64,000 nucleotides of DNA from Monarcha castaneiventris obscurior (GCA_026261815.1 JAMPIT010000348.1:960830-1024829); one strand, 5' to 3'; positions 44,593 through 55,520 are shown, counted from the first letter of the stretch. Numbers and translations: made by a program. The notes: generated by a model not told the origin, from the sequence alone.

Positions 44593-45687
44593 AAAGACAA
44601 GAGAAAAAAACAACCAGCAAAGCAAACGCCAAGCAGTTCCTCTTGCTTTTTCCTTTATTAGCCACAGCACATGAATTTTCCTCCAAGCTGTAGCATCTTT
44701 TCCAAATCCTGTGGGTCTTCAAAACTTTCAGGCTTCCAAATCATCTGTACATTGTTCTGTCATGTGTCTGGGTGGCCTGGATAAGTTTAGGATGTTTTTT
44801 TCTCAGACTGCAGTTAGAATTGTATGCCGAACCCTTGGTGTTTGTTGGTACGTTAAACAAGTTGAAGAGCTTGCAGCCAGGTGACTGGGGCTGGGATCCA
44901 AGGTCTGTGGTTGATGCCGGTGCCGTGTTCCTTTACTGCAGGAGCAGGGACGTCCCTGGGTTGCACAGTTATAATGACAGTGAGGACTCCAGCTCCCCAC
45001 TGTGTCCAGTGGCTGAGCTCAGCTGCAGAAGGACAGGATAAAACCCCCTTTTTGTGACCTCCGGTGGTCTGGGAAAAGTGAAGGAAATTTTCCTCTGGGT
45101 TGAAGAGGATAACAACAAAGTCTCTTTGGTCACCATCTGTTTCAGTGCCACCAGCACAGGGCTGTTACTATTGTGGCAGGCATTTTCATGGGGACTCCTA
45201 AGCCTCTTTCCATTGTTTTTTCTGTCTACTTTAGCTGGATTCTGCATCTGCATTTTTTTCAAGAAGAGAACGAAAAACTTGATGATTTTTGTTTTATGGA
45301 AGCTGTGCTTAATGGACCAACAAGCACTGCAGAGATGCCTTTCATGTAATAATCCTTGAAGATGGTATAGATAGAGCAAACTCCCTCTTCCGGATAGCCT
45401 GTCAAGCTGGCGTGAATCCTCAGAGAAGCAAAACGTGCTTTTGCTGATGTAGCTCCCACTAACTAGGTCAGCCAATGAAATCAGCTGCCAAGGCAAGATC
45501 TGCTGGATGTCAGAAAAGCTGTGGCTGCTTTGGGGTTTGGATTTTCTGTTGGTATAGGAAAGTCATCTCTGCCCATCTGCCAGGGCAGAAACTGCCACTG
45601 CAGAGTGCAGCTTAAACAACGGGCTCTGGGAGAGCATTTAGAGATATGAAAGAAGCAGGTAGAGCCTCGTGTTTCCTTTTTCTCCAG

Positions 45688-45825
45688 CCTCAACTCCTGA
45701 TAGCCACTGGAGGGAGACCAAAGCTGCAGGAGCCCAACCTATTCTCATCTTTGCTGTGTGGCTTTCTGAACTGCTGCCTGCAGACAAACGAGGAGCGGCG
45801 CTGGTCTGCCAAGGAGCTCCTGCAG
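45688..45825 (+). pseudogene. PAK-like gene, C-lobe exon
   Basis: 46 codons, phase 0 at both ends, acceptor tttctccag, donor gtaaaa. It encodes LLIATGGRPKLQEP, then FLNCCLQTNEERRWSAKELL, matching the PAK C-lobe with the conserved Arg of subdomain XI. Open. Confidence 0.75.
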
Positions 45826-45939
45826 GTAAAATGCAAAGGGGCTGCAGGTGAAACAGTGTCCGAGGGATGGGCTCCTCCTCCACTGAACTCCAAGGCATCA
45901 GACGAGCCCCCTGCCCCTCACCTCCATTCTTGGTGCTTT

Positions 45940-46375
45940 TCAAATGAAAATGGTGTGGAATCCTTGACTGGGCTGGGCTGGCGGGAACCTCTAAAGGTCA
46001 TCTGGTCGAAATGCCCTGCAATGACCAGGGACATCTTTACAGAGATCAGAGGTTGCTCAGAGCCGCATCGCACCTAACCTGGAATGTTTCCAGCTCTCAG
46101 GGCAACCTGTGCCAGTGTTGCACCACGCTCCAAGTAAAACAAGTTCTTCCTTACACTTAATCTGACTCAATCCCCATTCTATATTATAAATATTACCCCA
46201 TGTCCTATTGCAACTAGCCCTGTTAAAAAAGATGTCCCCCACTTCCTCAGAAGCCCCTTTGAAGTACTGGAACGTGGCAATAAAGTCTCCCTGGGGCCTG
46301 TTCTTCTCCAGGCTGAAGAACTCCAGGTCTCTCAACCGGTCCTCAGAGGAGAGATGCTCCATCCTCTGATTGTTT
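45940..46375 (-). mobile_element. CR1 LINE 3' end in a PAK-like intron
   Basis: The - strand matches the CR1 3' region: GAGAGACCTGGAGTTCTTCAG, CTGGAGAAGAACAGGCC, and the GGGGTAATATTTATAATATAG to GTTGCCCTGAGAGCTGG run. It is truncated at its 5' end. Confidence 0.8.
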
Positions 46376-46849
46376 CTGTCATCCTATATTGTAATTTGGT
46401 GGGGTATTGAGTCTTACCTGATGGCAAAAGAACTGAAGTAGAGCAATGTGGGGTACAGAGGCGTGAAATGGTGGTGGAGGAACCCAAGGAAACCAGTCCC
46501 AGCCCAGCAGTCAGAGATTTGGCTGTGGGAAGGAGGGGCTGTGGGGGCTCACTGTGAGCCTCTGAGCAGCCCTGGTTTGTGCCCCCCACCCCACTCCTAG
46601 GGGTTTCTGCCACCCAAACAGGGACAGCTGAGATGGATTTGTCCCAGCCGCAATTGCTGCCTGGCACAATCAAAGCAGACAGGAGCTGCCCCAGGGTTAG
46701 TGCCAGGTTGAGTGGCAGAGAGGGAGCTGCAGGACCCAGTGCCACTCAGCTGTCCCTGCTGGGAAGGAAGGTGCCATCCAGCACAGAGGGGGCAGGAGAT
46801 GGAAAGGTAGACACTGCTCTGTCTCCCTGTGGAAATTAGCACAGTGCCT

Positions 46850-47165
46850 GTCTAATACTGAATTAAATCAGTATTCAGTCAGTGGCAAAGATGCAGGAAG
46901 AGTATTTGCTTGCAATTCCAGCAGGAGCATTTATTACGTGTTCACTGCCGAAGGCTGCAGAGGCAAATACACAGAACATGGCTGGCTCAGGCCAGGGGAA
47001 AGGTGGGATCAGGGAGCAGGGACCAATGGGAGAGCTTTGGGGGAGTGACCAGGCTGACAGACATCCGCGGAATCCAAACCGGGACAGGCCATCCCAAGGA
47101 GCAGTGCACCTCAAGGGGGGAGACCCTCCGGTCACTCCAACACAATGTATGTTCACCACCTGCCA
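46850..47165 (-). repeat. About 290-bp dispersed repeat with terminal hairpin, copy 2
   Basis: Inverted relative to copy 1, about 4.4 kb away, in the last PAK-like intron. It ends in AATACTGA-ATTAAA-TCAGTATT (46854-46875). It also has an AATAAA on its forward (-) strand. This copy has about 40 extra bases near its start. Confidence 0.7.
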
Positions 47166-47507
47166 CACCTGTCTTTCAAAGAGAGGGACCGATGTGAAGC
47201 TTTGGAGTTTCCTGAAAGGAACAAGCCTCGGGGACAGAAAGTACCATTTCTAGAGCACTGGCAGGGCAAAAATCCCAGCAAGGTGAAGACACCTAGATAA
47301 ATGGATGAGTGGGATTCTGGGCCAAGTTTGCCTGTGATGGCAAGGTCCTGCACATGAAGATGGAGGTGCAGATGGTCCCATCAGTCCTCTTTCTGCGTCT
47401 TTCTAGGAACCAGAAGAGTCCTGATTGAGCCTGTGAAACACTGAGCTTGGGAAGTCATGGTTCATTGTTTTTTGTTGGTTTTTTTGTGGTTTTTTTCCTT
47501 TGGGCAG

Positions 47508-47597
47508 CATCCATTTGTAGCATTAGCCAAGCCTGTATCCAGCCTGATGCCACTCATCGTTGCAGTGAAGAAGAGGAAGGAGGAAACAAGAATGTGA
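47508..47597 (+). pseudogene. PAK-like gene, terminal exon
   Basis: Acceptor ctttgggcag preceded by a T-rich tract. It encodes HPFVALAKPVSSLMPLIVAV and a Lys/Glu-rich end, stop TGA 47595-47597. This is the typical PAK C-terminus (HPFL-LAKPLSSLTPLI pattern). No clear poly(A) signal is seen close by. Confidence 0.75.
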
Positions 47598-49159
47598 TAA
47601 TCATGTCTGATTCCCAACAGCTCTCTCACAAGCACCAAGAATCTGCTTTCTCCCTCTCATTACAAAAAACAATCCAGTGTGAGAGACCAATTAATTTTAA
47701 AGTAAGAATGCCTCAACGTTGCCTGGATTTCATCTGGAATGGTTGGTTATAAATCTGGTTTCACTAACGTTAATAGCAAGTATTAGGAAAGCTGGGCAGA
47801 TCTCGGCAGTGACGGCAGGTGACACCAAGCGCACACAGAGGCTCTGGTGCTGGGCAACTCCCTCAGGGGGAACAGAAAGGCTCTGGCTCTGGGGAGATTT
47901 CTCCAGACAGCCTACCGGGGCTGAAGAGAGCCTCCAGCACTAAGAGGATCTCTCCAGGCTACTCTGCCGAGCTGCTGCTAGGGAAGAACTTCTCCAGAGG
48001 ACCCAGTGATATTCCTCGGACGATCGGACCGTGGCAGGGGCCATGCAGCACAGAAGGAATTCCGGACTACGTCCCACCGCCCAGCCCAGCCTGGAGCCCG
48101 AGAAACGACCTCAGCTCGACGCTGCTCTCCCTGGCCTCTGCTCCCCGAGCCTCACTGCAGCCTGCTGGAGCCTGCTGAAGTCTCGCTGTCCCCTGAGCAG
48201 GAGCACCACACCACCGATCGACTACCTCCAAGCCCGGCCCCCAGCCTTGCTCCTGCCCCAACCTTCGGCCTCTCCCAGCCGCTCTTTGCTGCCCCGCCCT
48301 GCCCGGCCTGGCAGCCGATCAGGGCGGAGAAAGCTTCCACAAGCGGGCTGGAAGAGACCCCGCACTGGCCGGTGGGGCAGAGTCCCGGATGCCCGGGAGA
48401 AACTGCCCGCGAAATGGGGCTGTGGGAGCAGCCCTGACACCTCAACACGGGGACTGCGCCACGAGCCCGGCACCATTCTGCTCTGGGTTTCTTGGAGCGC
48501 TCGGGGGCTCGCCCGGAGGATCTCCTTGGTCCTCCGTGCCCCCATTGACGTTTTCTCCCTGCGGTTCTTCTTCCCTGTCCGCTGTCCGCACTTCCCCTGC
48601 CCTGCTTCGCCGCTTCCCCGGGGCAGCTCCTCGCCGCGACAGCCCGGTGCTCCGGTGTTTCCCCAACGGAGCAGCCGCTGCCTGCAGCCAGCCCGCAGCC
48701 GCGGCCGCCGCTGTGTTTCCCGCGTAGCTGCAGCACCAGCCCGCAGCACAGTGGGATCCCATTACTGTTCTCTGCGGGCCCCTCACCATCACAACTCTGA
48801 GGGACTCCAGTCTCTGGGAAGACATGCCAGCTGCAGAAATGGTTGAAACCAGATGAAGCTTATTGCTCTCTTTAAAATTCTTTTCTAGTTGTCCGGATTT
48901 TATGCTCCGCGTTCGGCTGAGTCACACATTGGCTCGCGCTGTACTGGGTTGGCTAATTAGGGAGACACTTATGCTTCTTTAATGAACATAATGAGAATAA
49001 TTTACATCACTGATCTACTCAACTGTAGTAGAGAGAGTTGATGTTACACAGGAAATCTGACTTAGTGCAGTGATACAAAACATATATTGCATAACATGAT
49101 ACAGATCTAAGTTAGACAAAACCCTTTCCTTGAAACGGAGGTAACTTTCTGGTCCCTTT
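47598..49159. other. GC- and CpG-rich block, possible - strand promoter or LTR
   Basis: 47860-48000 repeats a ttctccag-type phrase three times. 48020-48760 is very GC-rich; its 271-codon + strand ORF is low complexity. On the - strand 48934-48860 has CCAATG, then GCATAAAATCC, a CCAAT-TATA order like that of the LTR at 4195-5511. I cannot decide between a cellular CpG island and an LTR. Confidence 0.35.
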
Positions 49160-49640
49160 TGTCAGGAAAATTAATCAATTAATCCATAAACACCAGAGGT
49201 CTAGGTCCAAAAAGGAGACAGAGGAGTCCTGTAACCTCATTTAAATAAAGGGAGAGGCCATGGGGTCTCTAAAAGTTTTGGAGGACGTAGCCTTCTATTT
49301 ATCCTAATTTCCGGGCCACATTTCCCTCTCTGTTTCCCCATTGGCTGAGGTACTTGAGAGGTACAGGGTTCCCAAATTGCCTAATACAAACCCCTTTCTA
49401 ATGTGTAAACCCTGCCCTCTGCCTCCCCCTTCTTTTCCTTGTGTCTCTGTTCTTTTTCTCTAAATCCAGGGATTAGTTATTTGTTTCACCACTTTTCCAT
49501 TGTCATTGATTTGCAAACAGCAGTTTGAGTCATTCAGTGTTCCACACAGTTCCCGTTCTTCTGCTAATAGCAAAGTCTTGAATGAGTAGGTCTGTGTCAA
49601 TTTCGTGGAATTCCTATGGAATTCATGGTTCCTCTCACTG
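49160..49640 (-). mobile_element. ERV 3' fragment: short LTR (copy 3) and env remnant
   Basis: LTR 49160-49388 on the - strand begins TGTATTAGG, has GGATAAATAG and an A/T-rich poly(A) region, and ends CCTGACA. Just before it on the - strand is a polypurine stretch (AGAAAGGGG). Near 49497-49575 there is a deleted piece of the same env transmembrane region as at 58.1 kb. Confidence 0.72.
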
Positions 49641-50291
49641 CTTCTTTCACCTCTCAGAATCCAGCTTTATCTACCAAACCCACAGTTTGTAAGGACACCT
49701 TCTCATTCCTTTCACTTTTGTTTTGAGATAAAATGAGAGCTTTTTTAAATATGCAACAGTTGTATTGCCACAGCCTCATTTTCCCCTGAGCTTGAAGAGC
49801 ATCTCTTGAGCATGTCACTCATGTGAGCCTAGCACATGGACCAAGAGCTGCAAATGCAGCTAAGGCCCACCCAGTTTTCAGTCAAATGTGGAGGAGCTGT
49901 ATGTTTTGTTTGGTTCAAGCACCAGCCCAAAGAAATGGTTTAGCTTCTGTCTGGAATGAGCCCCTGTTCCCTCCACAGCTTTGCCAGCATTGTGAGCTGG
50001 CTCTGTAATTTGTCATGGCAGTCCTTGCATGCCTTGATCCAAGGCTTTCTTTTTAAATCCTCATGAAAAAACGGGGAAAAAAATCCCTGTGTTGTGACCC
50101 GATGAGTTTGTGCCCTCTTTAGTGTGTTGAAGAAAACGGCCTTAGATTTGGTAAAGGAATTTGTAAAGGATTCCAGTTAATTAGAGGCATAGCCACTGCG
50201 AAGCTGGCTCGTTGAGCACAAGTCAGTTCTAGTTCCAGAATTCCACAAAAAAGGGAGTGACGTCCAGTTGTAGAAGTCTTCAAAAGGCCCC
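49641..50291. other. 5' flank of the repeat-protein ORF, no other gene recognised
   Basis: Mixed sequence with no clear TATA box or CpG island. An upstream exon splicing into the ORF at 50292 cannot be excluded. Confidence 0.35.
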
Positions 50292-51908
50292 ATGGAGGAG
50301 GGAACAGTAGCAAGCACCACACCGCAAGGATCTGAGGACAAGGAATATCTCTCAGATGAAAACCATGAAGGAGAAGGTAGCACAGCCACTGTCATCCCAG
50401 CAGCTCGGGAAGAGCCCTCTCAGGTGGGGGAGCAGACAGCAGCTCACCCAGATGCAGGCCAGCCCCTCATCTACACCATCCCTTTCTCTACCTTCCCGGA
50501 TGCCCTGGTTGAAGTGAACCAGTTGTGGCGCAGGAAGGCGCTGAACGTTCTGTGGAGGGCCTTAATTGCTGCCCAAGGCAAAGGAGAGCAAAAGAGGCAG
50601 CACCCAGCAGGCTGCAAACAGGTTCTGACAGAGCCAGCCCAGCCCATCAGGGCTGAGGGGCTGGACAAGGACCACCTTGTGAAACAGGGTCCTGGCCGGC
50701 AGCTGGAAGAAGCAGAGCCAGACCTGGAACTGAGCATGAAGGAAGCAACAGAAGCAGGAACACCTGCAGGACCTGCATTCAGATACCCTTCCCCCACCGC
50801 CATCGATGCTCTGGCTCGAGAGAGACGGACGTCCGTCTCCAAGAGTGCCCCAAGGGCTCTGCCCACAGCCTTCAGTGCAATACACAAGACAGGAAAGCAG
50901 GAACAGCAGCAGCCCACAGGCCGTGCACAGGATCGGCTGGACCCAGCCCAGTATTTCAGCAGCAAGGTCCTGAGCAAGGCTGCAGTTGTGATCGAGAGAC
51001 TCAAGCAGATAGAAGAGCAGAGGCACCTGGAACACAGCACAGATGCAACAGAGGCAGTAACAGCCAGAGCAGCAGGGGCAATGAGCCCGGCACATGCACC
51101 ACACAGTCTCAAAGCTGATGGCCCAGCTGTCCAGGACACAGCCCGGTGCATCAGAGACAAGCTCCTGAGTAAAGCTGTAATTGTGATCCAGGGATCTGAG
51201 GAGCACACGGAGGAACAGAGGGGCCTGGAACAAGGCACTGCTGAGGGGGTGAGGGTGACAGCCCCAGCAGAAGGGACAGAGGGCCCAGGACATATCGAGC
51301 GGAGTCGCACAGGTGATGCTCCGGTATTCCTGGACGTAAACGACTACGTACGGACGGAGGTTGTTAAGAAGGCCATGCTTACGGTCCAGAAACCCTATGA
51401 ATACCCAGACGAGCCAGAACTAAGCACAGAGGAATCAACAGGAGCAGAAGGACGTGCCCAAAGCCTTCCTGCACCTACCGTCATCAAAGCCCCAGCTCGA
51501 CAGAGATGGCGGAGCCTTGTTTGGAGAGCACTGAGGGCTCTGCCCTTAACGTCCACTGCTTCCTCCGGCACAGGAGAGAAGAAGAAGAAACAGAAGAAGC
51601 ACCCAACAGCTGATGCCACGGATGTGCTGGACACAGCCAAGTGTATCAGGAGAGATGGCCAGGACGAGGCTACACCTGAGATCCAGGGATGCAGCCAGCA
51701 GATTGTGGAAGAGCAGGACGTGGAACACAGTAGGGATGCGTCATCAGCAGTAGCACCCACTGCAGCAGGGGCAGAGAAGCGAGCACATGAGACCAGCAGT
51801 CCTAGAGCTCCTGCTCCGGTCTTCCTGAAAGCAGCTGAGCAAATCTGGGACGTGGCTCTTAAAAAGCCCGTTCTTATAATCGACAGACGCTTTGAAGAGC
51901 AGGAATAG
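50292..51908 (+). CDS. 538-residue repeat-rich protein of unknown function
   Basis: ATG in fair context (gccccATGG), uninterrupted to TAG 51906-51908. I recognise no domain. Two kinds of module recur. A basic one, such as RRKALNVLWRAL and RQRWRSLVWRALRALP, is followed by a Gly/Lys/Gln-rich run, near residues 80, 178 and 395. A second has a DTA-x-I or DVND core, then KAVIVIQ or KAMLTVQ, then an acidic EEQ segment, near residues 220, 285, 350 and 440. The protein is acidic and Ala-rich, and lacks a signal peptide or membrane span. The same modules continue after the stop, so the parent protein was longer; the stop is one base from CAG. The - strand is also open, which reflects composition. I judge it a real gene or a very recent pseudogene. 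Confidence 0.5.
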   Translation: MEEGTVASTTPQGSEDKEYLSDENHEGEGSTATVIPAAREEPSQVGEQTAAHPDAGQPLIYTIPFSTFPDALVEVNQLWRRKALNVLWRALIAAQGKGEQKRQHPAGCKQVLTEPAQPIRAEGLDKDHLVKQGPGRQLEEAEPDLELSMKEATEAGTPAGPAFRYPSPTAIDALARERRTSVSKSAPRALPTAFSAIHKTGKQEQQQPTGRAQDRLDPAQYFSSKVLSKAAVVIERLKQIEEQRHLEHSTDATEAVTARAAGAMSPAHAPHSLKADGPAVQDTARCIRDKLLSKAVIVIQGSEEHTEEQRGLEQGTAEGVRVTAPAEGTEGPGHIERSRTGDAPVFLDVNDYVRTEVVKKAMLTVQKPYEYPDEPELSTEESTGAEGRAQSLPAPTVIKAPARQRWRSLVWRALRALPLTSTASSGTGEKKKKQKKHPTADATDVLDTAKCIRRDGQDEATPEIQGCSQQIVEEQDVEHSRDASSAVAPTAAGAEKRAHETSSPRAPAPVFLKAAEQIWDVALKKPVLIIDRRFEEQE

Positions 51909-52393
51909 GATAAGGAGTGCGAGCAGGAAGAAAGCACTGATGAAGAGCTGGGAGCAGAAGCTAGAGCTGCAGAGGCAGAGAGCCTGGCACATGTCCTGCA
52001 GAGCCCTACAGCCCATGGCCCGGTTCTCCTGGACACAGCCCAGGACGTCCCAGCCTCAGCAGAAGATAGCCAGGACATACCGTGCAGAGTCACCCAGATG
52101 ATGCTCCGGTATTCCTGGATGCAAACGACGGTGTCGAGACTGAGGTGGCGAAGAAGGCCGTGCCTGTGGTCCAGAGACCCCTTGAAGAGCCAGAACAGTA
52201 GGAGCAGGAAGGAAGCATGGATGAGGCAAGGGCAGCCAAAGCAGCAGAGACAGAGAGGCTGGCACATGCCCTGCACAGCCCCACAGTCCATGACCCACCT
52301 GTGCTGGACGCAGCAGAGTACCTCAGGAGTGGGGTGCCTGTATCTCCCTTCTGTATCTCCTTCTCTTGTAGGGCTGTAACGGTTACTGACTGA
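51909..52393 (+). pseudogene. Out-of-frame continuation of the repeat-protein ORF
   Basis: The frame after TAG 51906 goes on for about 60 codons with another module (LAHVLQSPTAHGPVLLDTAQ). Then a shift near 52085 puts the next module (PVFLDANDGVETEVAKKAV) in another frame, and a further TAG near 52199 precedes LHSPTVHDPPVLDAAEYL. It reads as degraded repeat units, ending with TGA near 52390. Confidence 0.55.
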
Positions 52394-52890
52394 TAAATAC
52401 ATTTACCTATACATATCCCTATATAGACGCCTATATATTTATAGCTCTATTCATTTATACCCACATATCTACAGATACATACATACATACATACATACAC
52501 ACACATATATACCTGTATAATATACATGCATACATAGCACCCCTAGGAATTAGTTACTCTCAGCACATAGATTATTTATGGATCATTTGGAGTATGGCAG
52601 TGGAATGTCAGGTTTGTTTACATTCCCTACAAATTTCTCTAGTGCATAAACGGTATTCTTATGTAGCTAAAGCTGACTTCTTCACCCCCATGCAACTTCA
52701 GAAATGTCCTGCATAGCAGAAACATAGTTGAAAAAATACAGGAATTTGTTCAATAAATGCATGTTTTCCAAATGTTTTGAAGTCTGCAGGAACTCTTTTC
52801 ACCCCGATGTACAGGAATCTGGGTATTTGCTTAGATAAGACAGACAAGCGTGTTTGTACTGTCACTGTAAATTTCCTTCATGAGGAAGTC
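52290..52890 (+). repeat. Duplicated 3' end of the repeat-protein gene, copy A
   Basis: Last coding module, a TATA-rich microsatellite, then unique sequence with AATAAA 52752-52757 and about 130 bases beyond it. Nearly the same order recurs at 54870-55520. Since it extends past the poly(A) signal, the second copy is a DNA duplication, not a retrocopy. Confidence 0.85.
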
Positions 52891-53290
52891 TTGTCCGCGC
52901 TCGCAGCGCCTGCACACCACCTGCCGACCGAACATCGACGGGGCATCGCGAGAGCCATGGTAGTAACACCCTGTGTCTCTCTGTCTTCAACTCTTTCCTC
53001 CTTTTGCTTCCTTCTGCCTTTTCTATCCTTTAATCTCTTAGGGGCTTTTTTTTTCTTGGTTCACAGGTGTAATATCGATCTTGTTTGCATCTAATTTCAT
53101 CTCAGGAATCTGATAAGCTTCCCCACATCGGTCTCACTCTGGGATGGGACATCTTTGGTGTCAGAAGTGGGAGTGGACCAAGACAGCCAGCCAAAGAGGG
53201 GAGGGAGGAAAATAGAAAATTAAATCCCCCAAACAAGAACAACAAAAACAAAAGGTGCCAGCTTAGATGACAAGTGTTGTTCACAGGTGA
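52891..53290 (+). mobile_element. ERV 5' fragment with tRNA-Leu-type primer site
   Basis: TGGTGTCAGAAGTGGGA at 53156-53172 matches the complement of a tRNA-Leu 3' end plus CCA over 17 bases. The preceding stretch (from about 52900) would be the LTR 3' part and the following A/G-rich stretch the leader. No gag is recognisable after it. Confidence 0.5.
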
Positions 53291-54869
53291 ATATATCTGG
53301 TGATAATCAAATGAAGAAGAAAGGCAGGGGTAGGTCCTTCACTGGCTCCTTAAGCAACAAATCCCTAAATATTTTCCCCAATATTCTCCTGGTGCAGACA
53401 TAAGCCTCTCACACCTAAGACAGGGCTTGGAATCAAGCACATTCAGGAGCTGCCCGTTGCACTGCGCTTATGGATGTCATTTGCCGCACTGGAGCAACTG
53501 CAGGGTGAATCCTCCTGGATTCTGCGTGATGGATACTGTTTCAGGCTCAGCGTTCTGTATATCTGCACACAAGATCTGCACAGGAAATTCAGAGGTACCA
53601 AATGATAGCCAAAGAAGTTCATCATCATGATTACAGTGAGCTGGCTAGTGCAAGGTTGTTCTGCTGCACACAGCCTGGCATTCAGAGGTAGCCAGTGCAC
53701 AACAAAGGAGGAAGAGAAGGGAAGTTCTAATGAAGTATGGCAGGCACAGTGTTGGAAACGTGGCTTAGACAGTCCCTTAAAAGTGGGATAAGAAAATCTT
53801 CATGTTTTCAAAATTGACACTTTTACCTCTAAAACTTTCTAAATGTCAGCCTGTAGCAGGATGCTCTGCCTAAGCCCACACACAGCAGCTTGAACTTAGT
53901 CCTATTTACATGCTATCAGTGAACTGAGCAAGGAGGGCCTGCTGTTCAGTGATGCATTGAGCAAGCAGGGTCTACTTATTCGTGACAAGATTGAGCAAAG
54001 AGAATTTGCCGGGTTTTGCTGTGCTGAAGAACGCTGAGGTCTCCTTGACCAACTGTCAGACCCAGTGCAAGGACATGCAAAGCCCCGATATGGAGAGTCA
54101 GACTCGTTGAGCAAATGAAACCAAAGCTGAGTACACCTTTTTCAGCAAAAAAAGTATATTTTGCTGAATAAGCCTGGCAACACATAGGCTAAAAATATTT
54201 ATGACTGGCAGTCAATTACATCCTGCTGTAAAACCCCAGTCCCACTTTTTCACAGTGAGGACTTCTAGCACACCTCCCGAACGTGTGTGAAACTCCTTCC
54301 CTTGAGTGTGAGTGCACCTCAAGGCTACTCCTAGAGGCTGAGTGAAAGAGATTTGCCCATGGTAGTTGGCATGTGTAACATCAATCTCTACTCAAGAATT
54401 GGTTTTGCTAGCCTTAGTGCTTTAGCAGTGCTTCAAAAGTAGTGCACTATAGCAGTATAGGTACCTATGCTGTGTGGTAAGGAATTCTGACAAAAATATT
54501 TGTTGTCTAATAACTAGCATTATTGTAATAGTTTTAAATAAATTATGGTTTGCCATCCTTAATCCTGTTGGACAAATCAGTACAAGGGTTGTATTACAGC
54601 TGTATGATCATGTAGGTGTAAAGCATTGACTAAGTCTGGGGCTAAGATTGGACTGAGAGGCACCTTGTCCCCTCTCTGAGGAGGAGTTTAGGTAGCAAGG
54701 GGGTCCCTTCTGCACTTTGTGTTTCACTGAAAGGGCTTCTCTTGCAAACTTTGACTGATGCTCCCATTCTGCCTGCATGACAGAGGTGTCCAGGTCTGAC
54801 ACTGTTCTTGCCTAACATGCTACTAAAATTATTTGTCTCAGACCATTGCAGGATCCTAATCCAAAGAAG
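53291..54869. other. No gene recognised
   Basis: 53930-54110 has a short internal similarity (GAGCAAGGAGGG, GAGCAAGCAGGG and GAGCAAAG phrases). No ORF above 85 codons has a motif. Confidence 0.35.
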
Positions 54870-55520
54870 TCAAGTCTATGACTCACCTGTGCTGGACACA
54901 GCAGAGTACCTCAGGAGTGGGGTTCCCCTCCCTTCAGTATCTCCTTCTCTTTCAGGGCTGTAATGGTTACTGACCCCTTTCTCTCTCTCGCTCTCTTTCT
55001 GTATGTATATACACACCCACCCCTACGTATATAACCCTATATATACATCTCTATATATGTACCTGTAATTACACATACACACACATGTACCCATACATGC
55101 ATCTGTATATACACACACGCACACATATAGACCTGTACATATACACATGTATATAGCACCCCTAGGAGTGAGTTACTCAGAGCACATAGATTACTTAAGG
55201 ATCATTTGTGAGTATTGTACTGGTATGTCAAGTTTCTCCACACTGTCTACGAATTTGTCTAGTGCAAAACCAGTATTCTTATGTAGCTAAAGGTGACTTC
55301 CTCACTCCCACTCAACTTCAGAAATGTCCCACATAGCAGAAACAGAGTTGAAAAAATAAAGGAACCAGTTCAATAAATGCACGTTTTCCAAATGTTCGGA
55401 AGTCTGCAGCAATTTTTTTCACCTTTTCATTTAGTGTACAAGAATCTGGGTATTTGGTTAGATGAGACAGACAGGAATGTTTGTACTGTCACTGTAAATT
55501 TCCTTCAGGAGGAAGCCTCG
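54870..55520 (+). repeat. Duplicated 3' end of the repeat-protein gene, copy B
   Basis: Starts at gtctatgactcacctgtgctgg, keeps the last coding module and the AATAAA (55372-55377), and ends in aatttccttcaggaggaag, in step with copy A. The internal microsatellite differs in length. There is no coding sequence upstream, so it is a truncated pseudogene tail. Confidence 0.85.

Larger units (their letters stand above)
23411..47597 (+). pseudogene. PAK-like serine/threonine kinase gene with novel N-terminus, about 15 exons, kinase part damaged
   Basis: Exons joined by GT/AG sites and compatible phases: 23411-23486, 24423-24460, 24895-25017, 28091-28225, 28503-28631, 28686-28826, 29745-29910, 39116-39179, about 40443-40495, 41271-41384, 42048-42161, 43263-43363, 43809-44005, 45688-45825 and 47508-47597 (TGA). 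The last eight plus the linkers align with group I PAKs, which act downstream of Rac/Cdc42. I see no CRIB/autoinhibitory domain. In its place are a hydrophobic N-terminus and coiled-coil exons. The kinase half has a stop, two 1-base insertions, a lost splice acceptor and a mutated catalytic loop; the first seven exons are open. A 7.6-kb provirus separates the halves. Transcripts might be made from either half. I call it a pseudogene for kinase activity. Confidence 0.7.

Noticed and set aside
44362..44722. Lys-rich (+) and Phe-rich (-) ORFs
   Set aside because: Pure translation of the GAAAAA simple repeat.
48031..48846. 271-codon + strand ORF
   Set aside because: Arg/Pro/Ser-rich with other frames equally open in a GC-rich block; no domain or splice support.
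50471..52402. Long - strand ORFs (279, 243 and 335 codons)
   Set aside because: Antisense of the 538-codon repeat ORF; they follow its module boundaries and show Cys/Leu/Ser-rich composition only.
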